DNA of 64,000 nucleotides from Hyphomicrobiales bacterium (GTDB taxonomy: Bacteria; Pseudomonadota; Alphaproteobacteria; Rhizobiales; Rhizobiaceae). The position numbers were made by a program, and so were the translations under genes. The notes beneath the pieces were generated by a model. That model saw nothing but the letters and a program-made list of their open reading frames with translations. It was not told the origin of the DNA and did not search any database. The stretch spans positions 1 through 64,000 of the forward strand of contig JAAEOH010000356.1 in the NCBI GenBank assembly GCA_024244645.1, in the 5' to 3' direction. Positions 36,093 to 44,111 of this stretch are shown in pieces; the first letter of the stretch is position 1; each line of letters begins with the position of its first letter.

Positions 36093-37775
36093 TCAGTTTG
36101 CTTGTTTGTAATGGCGAGCGACAAACTCGTCAGAGTATTTGCCGCTGTTGAGATCCCGCGCGATTGCTTCGGCATCGCGTTCTGCGGGATTGCCGTAACC
36201 GCCGGCGCCTGGTGTCTCGACCGCAATGTGGGCGCCGAGCTGGACCTCCACCTCGTTTGGCTTGTCGTCCAACCGCCGCTCACCATCCTCGTCGCGGATC
36301 AGGAACCGCCCCGAGGCGCCGGCCTCGCCGCCGAACAACCCCCAGGGCTGATAGCGGAACCGTTCGCCAGCGCCGTTAAACACGCATTCATGGTCCACCG
36401 GGGTCAGAACCCGGCGCAGTCCCATACCGCCCCGGAACTTGCCCGCACCGCCGGAATCCTCGACGAAACTGTATTCTTCGACCCGCAGCGGATATTCCTG
36501 CTCGATCGATTCCACCGGCAGGTTCGACGTGTTGGTGATGCCCACCTGCACCCCGTCCTTGCCGTCCTTTGTCGCCCGTGCGCCCATGCCGCCGCCCAGC
36601 GTTTCAAAATAGAGGTAGGGCCTGCCGGTGCGCGGATCGACGCCGGAAAACACTGCGGTGGTATTGGCCCCATTGGCGGCCGCGATCACCTTGTCGGGCA
36701 GCGCCTTGCTGAGCGCACCGAGCGTGACGTCGATCACCCGCTGGCAGGCATGCGCCCGTGCCGCAACAGGGGCAGGAAATTCACAGCTTAGCAACGACCC
36801 GGGCTCCGCATGGATATCCACTACATCCAGCACCCCCTGGTTGCTGGGCATCTCTGAATCAAGGGCGGCAATCAGTGCATAATTCACGCTGGCCTGCACC
36901 GCGTTCATCGTGGTGTTGATGTTGCCCTTCACCTGCGGGCTGGTGCCCGTGAAATCCAGATGGATGCGGTCGCCGCTCACCGTCAGTTTCAGACAGATCG
37001 GGATGTCGAACGTATCAATGCCGTCGCCGTCCATGAAGTCGCTGAATTCGTAAACCCCATCGGGGATTTCGGCGATGATCGCCCGCATCCTCGTCGCCGT
37101 GCGCGAGATGATCTCGTCGAAGGCGGTCAGGACGTTTCCAAGCCCGTGGACTCCGACAACTTCCAGGAACCGGCGCTGGCCTAACCGGCACGAGGCAATC
37201 TGCGCATTGTGGTCGCCGCGCCGTTCCTCGGGCACGCGGACGTTCAACAGCATGATGTCCATGATGTCCTGTTGCAGTTCGCCTCTGCGAAACAGCTTGA
37301 CCACCGGAAGGCGCAGGCCCTCCTGATAAATCTCGGACATGCCGCCGGCCATCGAGCCGGGAACCATGCCGCCGATATCGGCGTGGTGGGCGATGTTGCA
37401 GACAAAGGCGACCAACTCGCCCTCGATGAAAATCGGCATCGCATAGTTGATGTCCGGCAGGTGCGTGCCCCCGGCGGTGTGAGGGTCGTTGGCGACGAAG
37501 ATATCGCCTTCATGGATATCATCGCCGAACTTTTCCAGCACGCATTTCATCAGGCCGCCCATGGACGCGATATGGATCGGCAGGGTCAGCGCGGCCTGCA
37601 CCACAAGCCGGCCTTCGCGGTCGACGATCGCAATCGAGTGGTCCTTGCGTTCCTTGATGTTGGTCGAATAGGACGACCGCATCAGCGCCACAAAGCATTC
37701 ATCGGCGATCGAGCGCAGCCCGTTGGCAATGATCTCCAGCCGAATCGGGTCGAGTTCATGGGCGTCGATGCTCAT
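36093..37775 (-). CDS. hyuB: Hydantoinase B / oxoprolinase family protein
   Basis: A 560-residue beta subunit of an ATP-dependent N-methylhydantoinase/5-oxoprolinase/acetone-carboxylase-type enzyme. 'DPIRLEIIANGLRSIADECFVALMRSSYSTNIKERKDHSIAI', 'GDIFVANDPHTAGGTHLPDI' and 'VCNIAHHADIGGMVPGSMAGG' supply the metal-binding His and Asp of the family. The C-terminal 'GGAGKFRGGMGLRR' and 'PGAGGYGNP' are also standard. It overlaps hyuA by 4 bp and forms a complex with it. Ring opening of a cyclic amide, or an ATP-driven carboxylation, are the two known chemistries. Confidence 0.88.
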   Translation of the reverse strand: MSIDAHELDPIRLEIIANGLRSIADECFVALMRSSYSTNIKERKDHSIAIVDREGRLVVQAALTLPIHIASMGGLMKCVLEKFGDDIHEGDIFVANDPHTAGGTHLPDINYAMPIFIEGELVAFVCNIAHHADIGGMVPGSMAGGMSEIYQEGLRLPVVKLFRRGELQQDIMDIMLLNVRVPEERRGDHNAQIASCRLGQRRFLEVVGVHGLGNVLTAFDEIISRTATRMRAIIAEIPDGVYEFSDFMDGDGIDTFDIPICLKLTVSGDRIHLDFTGTSPQVKGNINTTMNAVQASVNYALIAALDSEMPSNQGVLDVVDIHAEPGSLLSCEFPAPVAARAHACQRVIDVTLGALSKALPDKVIAAANGANTTAVFSGVDPRTGRPYLYFETLGGGMGARATKDGKDGVQVGITNTSNLPVESIEQEYPLRVEEYSFVEDSGGAGKFRGGMGLRRVLTPVDHECVFNGAGERFRYQPWGLFGGEAGASGRFLIRDEDGERRLDDKPNEVEVQLGAHIAVETPGAGGYGNPAERDAEAIARDLNSGKYSDEFVARHYKQAN

Positions 37776-39844
37776 GCTGTGCCCTCCATATGAATTTTGA
37801 TGATCAAATGTCCGTCGGGTGTCATTTCCGCGACATCGCCGGGATAGACCGGCGTTGTCGTGTCCATCTGCTCGATGACCGCCGGGCCGGTGATGCTTTG
37901 GCCGGGCCGCATTTCCGCGCGGTCGTAGATCCGGGCCTCGACCGGCTCATGAGCCTCGAAATACACTGGGCGCCGGTCGCGCGGGGACGGAGTGCCGGGA
38001 TCACCGGTCACTTCCGGTTTGTCAGGGAAATCATGCAGCTTGGCGCTGGCCGAAAGCCGCACGTTGACGATTTCAATCGGATCGGTGTCGCTCGAATAAC
38101 CGTAGGCCACGTCATGCGCCTGGCAGAAGGCCGCATGCAGGTTCGCCGCGTTGGGCACATCGGTCCCGCTGAGCGTCGAACCGCCGGCAACCGGGACGGC
38201 CAGTTCGAAATTCTGGCCGACATAGCGGGCATCGACCACCAGTTGTACATGCCGCCCGCTTTGCGGGGCGTCCTCTCCATCGAACCACTCGACGGCCCGG
38301 TCGTGCAGTTCCTCCAGCGTCAGTGCCAAAACCTTGACGCCATCCTCATCGATGGCAAAACGCCGGCTCGACACGAAATCTTCCTTTAGATCAGACACCA
38401 GCAGCCCTTGCGCGCAGACGATCCCAGGCGCCGCCGGTACGACCATTTCGTGAATCCCCAGGCTCACTGCCACGTCGCGGGCGTGCAGCGGGCCGGCGCC
38501 GCCAAAAGGCATCAGGACGAAGTCACGCGGGTCATGGCCGCGTTCCACCGAAATCGTGCGGATCGTGCGAACCATGTTGGCAACCACAATGCCGAGAACG
38601 CCGTGGGCCGTGCGTTCCACAGAAAATCCCAGGCGGTCGGCAATCGGCTGGTAGACCTTGCGCGACAGTCCGGGATCGAGCCCCATATCGCCGTCCAGAA
38701 GGCCTCGGGACGACAGGCGTCCCAGCAGAAGATTGGCGTCTGTCGTGGTCGGCTGGTCACCGCCGTTTCCATAACAGGCCGGGCCGGGATAGGCGCCGGC
38801 GCTGATCGGACCGGCCTTCAGCAGACCGTCGCGGTCGAACCAGGCAACAGAGCCACCACCCGCGCCGACTGTTTCCACATCGACGCAGGGCATCCGGATC
38901 GGGAAACCGGCGACATCGCGATCGAATGCAAGATCGACCTTGTAGTTGCGGATCAGTGCCACGTCGGCGCTGGTGCCACCCATGTCCAGGGTGATGATGT
39001 TCCGGCGATCGGTCTGGCGGGCGACATGGGCCGCGCCCACGGCCCCCGCGGCCGGACCGGAAAGCGCTGTGCGGACCGGAAACTCCCGCGACCTTTTCAC
39101 CGACATCAGGCCGCCACTCGACTGGTTGATGCCGAGGGTCGCATTCGGAGCGCTTTCGGCAACGCCGTTTTCGAGGGTCTGCAAATATTCCCACATCACC
39201 GGCTGCAGATAGGCGTTCAGAACCGTCGTCGACAGGCGCTCATATTCGCGAAATTCGGGTTGCACCTCCGACGACAGCGATACCGCGATTTCCGGTGCGC
39301 GCATGCGAAGGGCGGCGGCGAATTTTTCTTCATGTTCCGAATTACGGAAGGCGAACAGGAAGCCGATGGCGCAGGCTCCACATCCGCTGGCGATCACCGC
39401 ATCGATGGCTGCATCAATATCGGCATCGGTCGGGCTGCGGACGACCTCGCCCTGCGCGCCAATGCGTTCGTCCAGCTCGATGCGATGCTCACGGTCGGCC
39501 AGCGGAGCGGGGTGATCATTTTGCAGGTCATACATATGCGGCCGTGTCTGACGCCCGATCTCCAGCAGATCCCGAAAACCCTTGGTCGTGACCAATGCGA
39601 CACCGCTGCCGGTCCGCTGGATCAGCGCGTTGGTGCCCACCGTTGTTCCATGGGAGAGGCGTCCTATTGCATCGAGTGGAATCTCATACCGTTCGCAAAG
39701 GGCTGAGAGCCCCGACAGGATCGCCTGCGCCGGGTTCGCCGGCGTTGAGGGTGTCTTTCCGACATGAAAGATGCCCGCCTCGTCATTGGCTGCGTAAAAG
39801 TCGGTGAAAGTTCCGCCGACGTCTACACCTATTGTCCAGCCCAT
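37772..39844 (-). CDS. hyuA: Hydantoinase A / oxoprolinase family protein
   Basis: A 690-residue ATP-binding alpha subunit of the ASKHA fold. 'GVDVGGTFTD' at the N-terminus, 'LSHGTTVGTNALIQRTGSGVALVTTKGFRDLLEIGRQ' near residue 85 and 'IITLDMGGTSADVALI' near 285 are the phosphate-binding and family signatures. It is the first gene of the F420 operon, with a good RBS (GGGAGGCAGG). The promoter at 39911-39940 lies about 65 bp upstream. It works with HyuB. Substrate candidates are lactams, hydantoins and ketones; nothing in the sequence selects one. Confidence 0.9.
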   Translation of the reverse strand: MGWTIGVDVGGTFTDFYAANDEAGIFHVGKTPSTPANPAQAILSGLSALCERYEIPLDAIGRLSHGTTVGTNALIQRTGSGVALVTTKGFRDLLEIGRQTRPHMYDLQNDHPAPLADREHRIELDERIGAQGEVVRSPTDADIDAAIDAVIASGCGACAIGFLFAFRNSEHEEKFAAALRMRAPEIAVSLSSEVQPEFREYERLSTTVLNAYLQPVMWEYLQTLENGVAESAPNATLGINQSSGGLMSVKRSREFPVRTALSGPAAGAVGAAHVARQTDRRNIITLDMGGTSADVALIRNYKVDLAFDRDVAGFPIRMPCVDVETVGAGGGSVAWFDRDGLLKAGPISAGAYPGPACYGNGGDQPTTTDANLLLGRLSSRGLLDGDMGLDPGLSRKVYQPIADRLGFSVERTAHGVLGIVVANMVRTIRTISVERGHDPRDFVLMPFGGAGPLHARDVAVSLGIHEMVVPAAPGIVCAQGLLVSDLKEDFVSSRRFAIDEDGVKVLALTLEELHDRAVEWFDGEDAPQSGRHVQLVVDARYVGQNFELAVPVAGGSTLSGTDVPNAANLHAAFCQAHDVAYGYSSDTDPIEIVNVRLSASAKLHDFPDKPEVTGDPGTPSPRDRRPVYFEAHEPVEARIYDRAEMRPGQSITGPAVIEQMDTTTPVYPGDVAEMTPDGHLIIKIHMEGTA

Positions 39845-39905
39845 TCACCTGCCTCCCGGAAGAACTGTGCGTCGCGAAATGCCTGATCAGGCAGTCCGCT
39901 TTCTT

Positions 39906-39940
39906 AATAGGGAGTATACTACGTAATTTAAGGGAGTCAA
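39906..39940 (-). promoter_or_regulatory. F420/hydantoinase operon promoter with shared palindromic operator
   Basis: On the minus strand TTGACT (plus 39935-39940), 16-bp spacer, TATACT -10. The -10 box lies inside GTAGTATACTCC, the opposite-strand form of GGAGTATACTAC (39911-39922). The 22 bp at 39906-39927 differ from the TRAP promoter site (23591-23612) at only 2 positions. This points to one repressor controlling both operons. The adjacent, divergent MarR gene (40140) is the best candidate. Confidence 0.8.
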
Positions 39941-40139
39941 CGCTGCTGCCGGAATTTGCGCATAGCCGGCAGTTATGCTTTGCGGGTGGCGTTTACAGGA
40001 GCCTGCGCCTGGGATTGCGCACTGGTCCGCTGGTTCCCGGGCGATGCAATGTCCGGCTTTACGCTTTCAAACAGCGCCAAAATTGGGTAATCACCTTTCA
40101 GCCATTGCGCACCACCCGATCCATGGAAACCGAAACATT

Positions 40140-40640
40140 ATGAACGAGACGACACCGAAACGACGTGATTTTACAAGCTTGTGGGATCGGCCGGGCTTTC
40201 TCATCAGGCGGCTGCACCAGATACATGTCGCATTGTTCCTGGAAGAATGCAGCGAATTCAATATCACACCGTTGCAGTTTGCCGTTCTGACCGTGCTTTA
40301 TGACCGCGAGACCCTCGATCAGGTAACCATCGCAAACCAGATCGGCGCCGACCGCAACACGGTCGCGGATGTCATCCGACGGCTGGAGCGGCGCGGTCTC
40401 CTGGAGCGCCCGGTCAGCGTGGCCGACAAGCGCGCCAAACTTGCGCATATTACCGATGAGGGCCATGCGTTCGTCGAGGCCGTGCAACCCAAGATGATCG
40501 AGGCGCAGCGGCGTTTGACACAGCCGCTCGAGCGGGAAGAATACGACGTGCTGATGAAACTGATGCGCAACTTGATGCAGGAAAACAACGAAGCCAGCCG
40601 CGCGCCCATGCGGCCGGGCGTGTTGCAGCCCGATGGCTGA
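40140..40640 (+). CDS. MarR family transcriptional regulator
   Basis: A 166-residue winged-helix protein starting at ATG 40140; the ORF track has an artificial N-terminal extension. 'NITPLQFAVLTVLYDRETLDQVTIANQIGADRNTVADVIRRLERRGLLERPVSVADKRAKLAHITDEGHAF' is the MarR DNA-binding core, with the wing DKR motif. It is divergent from the hyuA-F420 operon. MarR proteins bind short palindromes and are released by small aromatic or acid ligands. That fits the GTAGTATACTAC sites upstream of hyuA and of the TRAP operon. Binding is inferred. Confidence 0.88.
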   Translation: MNETTPKRRDFTSLWDRPGFLIRRLHQIHVALFLEECSEFNITPLQFAVLTVLYDRETLDQVTIANQIGADRNTVADVIRRLERRGLLERPVSVADKRAKLAHITDEGHAFVEAVQPKMIEAQRRLTQPLEREEYDVLMKLMRNLMQENNEASRAPMRPGVLQPDG

Positions 40641-40689
40641 CTGAATAGAGGCTCGACAGGAAGCTTCCGGGCAGGAGAGATGCGATCGC

Positions 40690-41603
40690 ATGACACACGC
40701 TTACAAAGGCATCTGGCCGGTGGCGCCGACGCCGTTTCACGATGACGGTTCGCTGGATCTGGATGGCATGAAGCGGGTGCTCGACTGCATCATCGACCAG
40801 CAGGCGGACGGGATCTGCATCCTGGCGAATTTTTCCGAACAGTTCCTCCTTTCCGACGCAGAGCGTGGCGTTCTTGCACGGCTCTGCCTCGAGCATGTTG
40901 CCGGCCGCGTGCCTGTGATTGTCACAATCAGTCATTTTGCCACGCAGATCGCCCTGGAACGGGCGCAGCGGGCCAAGGAACTCGGCGCGGATATCGTGAT
41001 GATGATGCCGCCCTATCACGGGGCGCTCTTGAAGGGCAACGCAGGCCAGACGTTCTAACAGGTGCGGCCGTCGGCGCCGTCGGCATTCCCATCATGATCC
41101 AGGACGCGCCGTTGTCCGGTGTCGATCTGCCGGTGCCGCTGCTGGTGAAGATGGCCCGCGAGATCGAAATGGTGAAGCTTTTCAAGATCGAGTGCCCGCA
41201 AGCCGCCAACAAGCTGCGGGCGCTGATCGCCGAGGGGGACGATGCCATCGAAGGACCGTTCGACGGCGAGGAAGCGATCACGCTGCTCGCCGATCTCGAT
41301 GCCGGCGCGACTGGTTCGATGACGTCGGGCATGATCGTCGACCGGATCAAGCCGGTGATCGATCACTATCTTGCCGGCGATACGGATGCGGCAACAGACG
41401 CCTATGCGCGGGTCCTGCCGGTGATCAACCACGAGAACCGCCAATGCGGCTGGCGCGCCTGCAAGGCGGCGATGAAAGAGGGCGGCGTGATCGCCTCGGA
41501 TACCTGCCGCCACCCGATCGAACCGCTGCATCCGGAGACCCGGACGCGGCTGATCAGCCTGCTACAGGCGATTGATCCGCTGGTGTTGCGGTGGGGGCGG
41601 TGA
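40690..41603 (+). pseudogene. Dihydrodipicolinate synthase family protein, broken by a stop and a frameshift
   Basis: The two ORFs 40690-41058 and 41094-41603 are halves of one DHDPS/NAL-family aldolase of about 304 residues. The first half begins 'KGIWPVAPTPFHDDGSLDLDGM' and runs to 'MMPPYHGALLKGNAGQTF', then meets TAA where GAA (Glu) would be expected. A few bases on, CGGCCGTC in place of CGGGCCGTC loses one G. The second half resumes 'AVGAVGIPIMIQDAPLSGVDL' and contains the Schiff-base lysine in 'VKLFKIE'. The gene follows MarR on the same strand and may once have belonged to the nearby pathway. Confidence 0.85.
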
Positions 41604-41684
41604 GGGGTCCAAGCGGATGAACCTGCAAATCATCGATCTGTTGATTGGCCCCATTTTAATGGGCACGGGCTTTACTGTTGTTTT

Positions 41685-42194
41685 GTGGATGATGCGAAAG
41701 CGGCCCGCATGGAGCGGTTCCGAAATCCGGTAGTGTGTGTGGTTTGGGGCATCGGCTTTGCTGTCGTAAGTATTCTTGCCAACGCCTATTTGCTGCAGCG
41801 CGAAACTGATTCTGAACCAAAGTCTTTGTCCGCCGACGAATTGCAAGTTCAGGCCGATCTAAATCAGAGAGCCATCGATGAGTTTGGTCTGGAGGCTTCG
41901 CTCCAACGAATAGCTGACGAGACCGAAACTCCACTGAAATTGAGTGATTCATTTGTGCTTTTTGCGGTGCGGACTCAGGACAAAACACTAATTTACGAAT
42001 TCGAAATTGAAACGAAAGACAGCACATTTTGGAAAGGTCAGGTTGATGCAATCAAGAACCGGATGTGAGCAAATATCCCATTGCAACCTGTCTATGCGGC
42101 GGGAGGAACTTTCGAACAGATTTACCGGAGGCAGTCGGACGGCTTTTACTTGGGCACCGTAGTCACGAACAAAGCAATCTGCGCCAACCTGTAG
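41685..42194 (+). pseudogene. Small membrane-anchored hypothetical protein with an in-frame TGA
   Basis: The frame opens at GTG 41685, or more likely ATG 41709, with one N-terminal membrane helix, 'VVCVVWGIGFAVVSILANAYLL'. A charged domain ending 'GQVDAIKNRM' follows, then TGA at 42066-42068. The same frame continues for 41 codons as 'ANIPLQPVYAAGGTFEQIYRRQSDGFYLGTVV' to TAG at 42192. The continuation looks like the missing C-terminal strands of a family with a Cys about where the TGA sits. I read a Cys-to-stop mutation. A 38-codon ORF with one membrane helix (ATG 41619) overlaps its start. The family is not known. Confidence 0.5.
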
Positions 42195-42222
42195 AAGCGA
42201 CTGGAACCAGGAGACCTGATCT

Positions 42223-42753
42223 GTGGATATTGACTGGTCAAAATTGCGAGGCGGATATGGGGTTCCTTTTGATCCCAGACCGGCTGCCAACATACTCAGG
42301 CAACACCCTCTCGATCAAGAAGCGTGGCGTGAATTTTGGGATGGGTTGCACCATCAGGGGGATTTGGGAGAGGCGTCCTATGCAGCCGTCCCGTTGTTGG
42401 TCGATGTCTTTGCGGATCGCCCACGTAACTGGAACTTGTATGGATTAGTTTTTATCATCGAAGTTGAGCGCAATCGATTGTCGAATCCAGACATTCCGGT
42501 CGAATTAACTTCCATTTACTTTGACGCATTGAAGCGACTCAAGACCTTTGCGCTGGAAGATCTTTCAGAAACCTCTGATCCACTATTGGTGCGGACTGCA
42601 ACAGCTTTGGTGGCACTCGTTAGTGGAGAACTCAAACTCGGAGCTCTGCTGACGCACATCGATACGAGCGAATTATCGCATTGGCTCAACGAACAGCTAT
42701 CTTGGGATGAGGAATATCGTTCTTCATCCACTTTCCCTCAAACCCAAGGCTGA
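42223..42753 (+). CDS. Hypothetical HEAT-like / immunity-like protein, 3' end replaced
   Basis: A GTG start with a GGAGA RBS encodes '[25 protein letters not shown]...[28 protein letters not shown]', then helical repeats. This pattern (W-x-E-L/F-W-x-x-L-x-H-Q-G ... A-S-Y-A-A-V-P) is seen in uncharacterised alpha-helical proteins often found near polymorphic toxins, but I cannot name a family with certainty. The last residues (after about 42750) are encoded by the reverse strand of an ABC transporter fragment, so the native C-terminus has probably been lost. Base composition is more AT-rich than the catabolic genes around it. Confidence 0.5.
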   Translation: MDIDWSKLRGGYGVPFDPRPAANILRQHPLDQEAWREFWDGLHHQGDLGEASYAAVPLLVDVFADRPRNWNLYGLVFIIEVERNRLSNPDIPVELTSIYFDALKRLKTFALEDLSETSDPLLVRTATALVALVSGELKLGALLTHIDTSELSHWLNEQLSWDEEYRSSSTFPQTQG

Positions 42754-42757
42754 TGAA

Positions 42758-42978
42758 GGCGAGGGTCAGGCCGAGGTCTTCGACGAGCTGTTCCAGCAAT
42801 TGCAGCACCTGCGCCTGGTTGGAGACATCGAGGCCCGAGACAATCTCGTCGGCAAGGATGAAATCGGGCTTTAGCGCGATGGCACGGGCGATGCCGACGC
42901 GCTGACGCTGGCCGCCGGACAATTCGTGCGGAAAGCGGCTGCGGAAGGTGACCGGAAGTCCGACATGGTCCAAAGCCT
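42758..42978 (-). pseudogene. ABC transporter ATPase internal fragment (Opp/Dpp-like)
   Basis: About 70 codons encode '[61 protein letters not shown]...LTLAFIS'. This holds the ABC signature (LSGGQ) and a Walker B-like region reading '[11 protein letters not shown]' of a peptide-transport ATPase. The Walker A half and the C-terminal part (after 'FIS', where 'HDL' should follow) are gone. It is joined directly to a FAD-oxidoreductase fragment on one side and to the hypothetical gene on the other. Confidence 0.8.
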
Positions 42979-42984
42979 CGTCGC

Positions 42985-44019
42985 ACCCGCCTGCCAGTCG
43001 GGAAGGTCGTCCATGGCCAGGTGGATCATCATGGTGCCGGGGGCGTGGGAAAAACGCTTCATTGCGGCATCATAGCCGCTATCTGCGGTGCCGCCGGTCA
43101 TTTTCAGCATTGCGGCGGGTGTGACATTTGCAATGACCGCGCGGCTTGCAGTGAATGTGCGGCCATCTTCCAGCTCGACGCCGGTTGCCTTGCCGCTTTC
43201 GTTGATGATGCGCGTGACCGGAGCATCGCAGACGACCGAGCCGCCCCGCGCTTCGATTGTCGACACCACGGCACGGATGATGGTGTCGGCACCGCCCTTG
43301 CCGAGCACCATGCCGAAGGCCTGGTTGGCCATCGATTCCAGGTATGGGAATAGCGCGCCGCCGGCGATGTCCGGGGCAAAATCCAGATGCATTCCCCAGG
43401 CACCCAGCGTTGCCTTCACATGATCGGATTCGAAAGTATCGTTGAGCCATTTGCGCGGCGAAGTCATGAGGAAGCGCACCAGGTCCAGACTGCCGCCGAT
43501 GCCTTTCTTTCTATACAGACGCCACGAGGTGCTTGCTAATGCACGCATATTCATCGGACTGCCGAGCAACCCAAAAATATGCTCCGCCTCGGCTGGAAAG
43601 GATGCGGTCAGCGCCTTCCAGGCCTCGGCATCTTTTTGCGAAAATGCAGCGATGCGAGCGGTTGTCTTATCCACATCGTTGCTTACACCGAGTCATCTTC
43701 CATCGGGGAAAACGCTGGCAAAACAATCGGAAGCCGGTGCAAACTCCAGGCCGTTTTTGCCGAGTTCATCACCGTATGCCTTGAAAAAATTCGATCCGGC
43801 AAACAGCGACAGGTTCATGGCCGCCCAGTCATGGCGAAAGCCCGGTTCCGTATACTCACCCGTCTTGACCGCGCCACCGGGTTCAGCCGCCTGTTCGAAG
43901 ACAGCCACGCGCCAGCCTTTGGCGGCCAGATGCGTCGCGCATGCGAGGCTGTTGTGCCCCGCGCCAATCAAAATGGCGTCAAGATCGTTCTGAACCATGA
44001 TTGAGTCACGTTCCTCCAT
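42985..44019 (-). pseudogene. Phytoene-desaturase-like FAD oxidoreductase, in-frame stop and 3' deletion
   Basis: The 5' part 'DAILIGAGHNSLACATHLAAKGWRVAVFEQAAEPGGAVKTGEYTEPGFRHDWAAMNLS' is a clear NAD(P)/FAD-binding start. After 'VFPDGR' a TGA (43693-43695) interrupts the frame, which continues unbroken as 'LGVSNDVDKTTARIAAFSQKDAEAWKAL' for some 230 more residues. At about 42985, after 'DDLPDWQAG', it is fused to the ABC ATPase fragment and lacks its C-terminal FAD-closing region. A complete homologue lies on the other strand at 44909-46474. The 18-bp inverted repeat at 44025-44042 lies just upstream. Confidence 0.82.
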
Positions 44020-44024
44020 CTAGA

Positions 44025-44056
44025 TATTTGCAAATGCAAATAAAAATGTCTAGCAT
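44025..44056 (+). promoter_or_regulatory. 18-bp inverted-repeat operator and promoter of the cyclase-iorAB operon
   Basis: TATTTGCA-AA-TGCAAATA (44025-44042) has perfect 8-bp arms. It lies between the divergent FAD pseudogene and the cyclase gene. A possible promoter, TTGCAA (44028-44033), 17 bp, TAGCAT (44051-44056), has its -35 inside the repeat. The position and size suit a MarR-type repressor, and the operon's own MarR gene (46471-46953) is the natural candidate. Confidence 0.65.
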
Positions 44057-44111
44057 GAATCCAATCGGCATTTTGAGTGGCCGATCCACAGACAATCAGG
44101 GAGTGAGAAAA

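Noticed and set aside
40690-41603. Two separate small aldolase-like genes
   Set aside because: They are successive halves of one DHDPS-family protein, split by a stop and a frameshift.
42066-43695. In-frame TGA codons as possible selenocysteine or stop reassignment
   Set aside because: TGA is the normal stop of many intact genes in the window (hcrB, hyuA-region genes, iorA), no SECIS-like hairpin was seen next to either TGA, and both genes carry other signs of decay.
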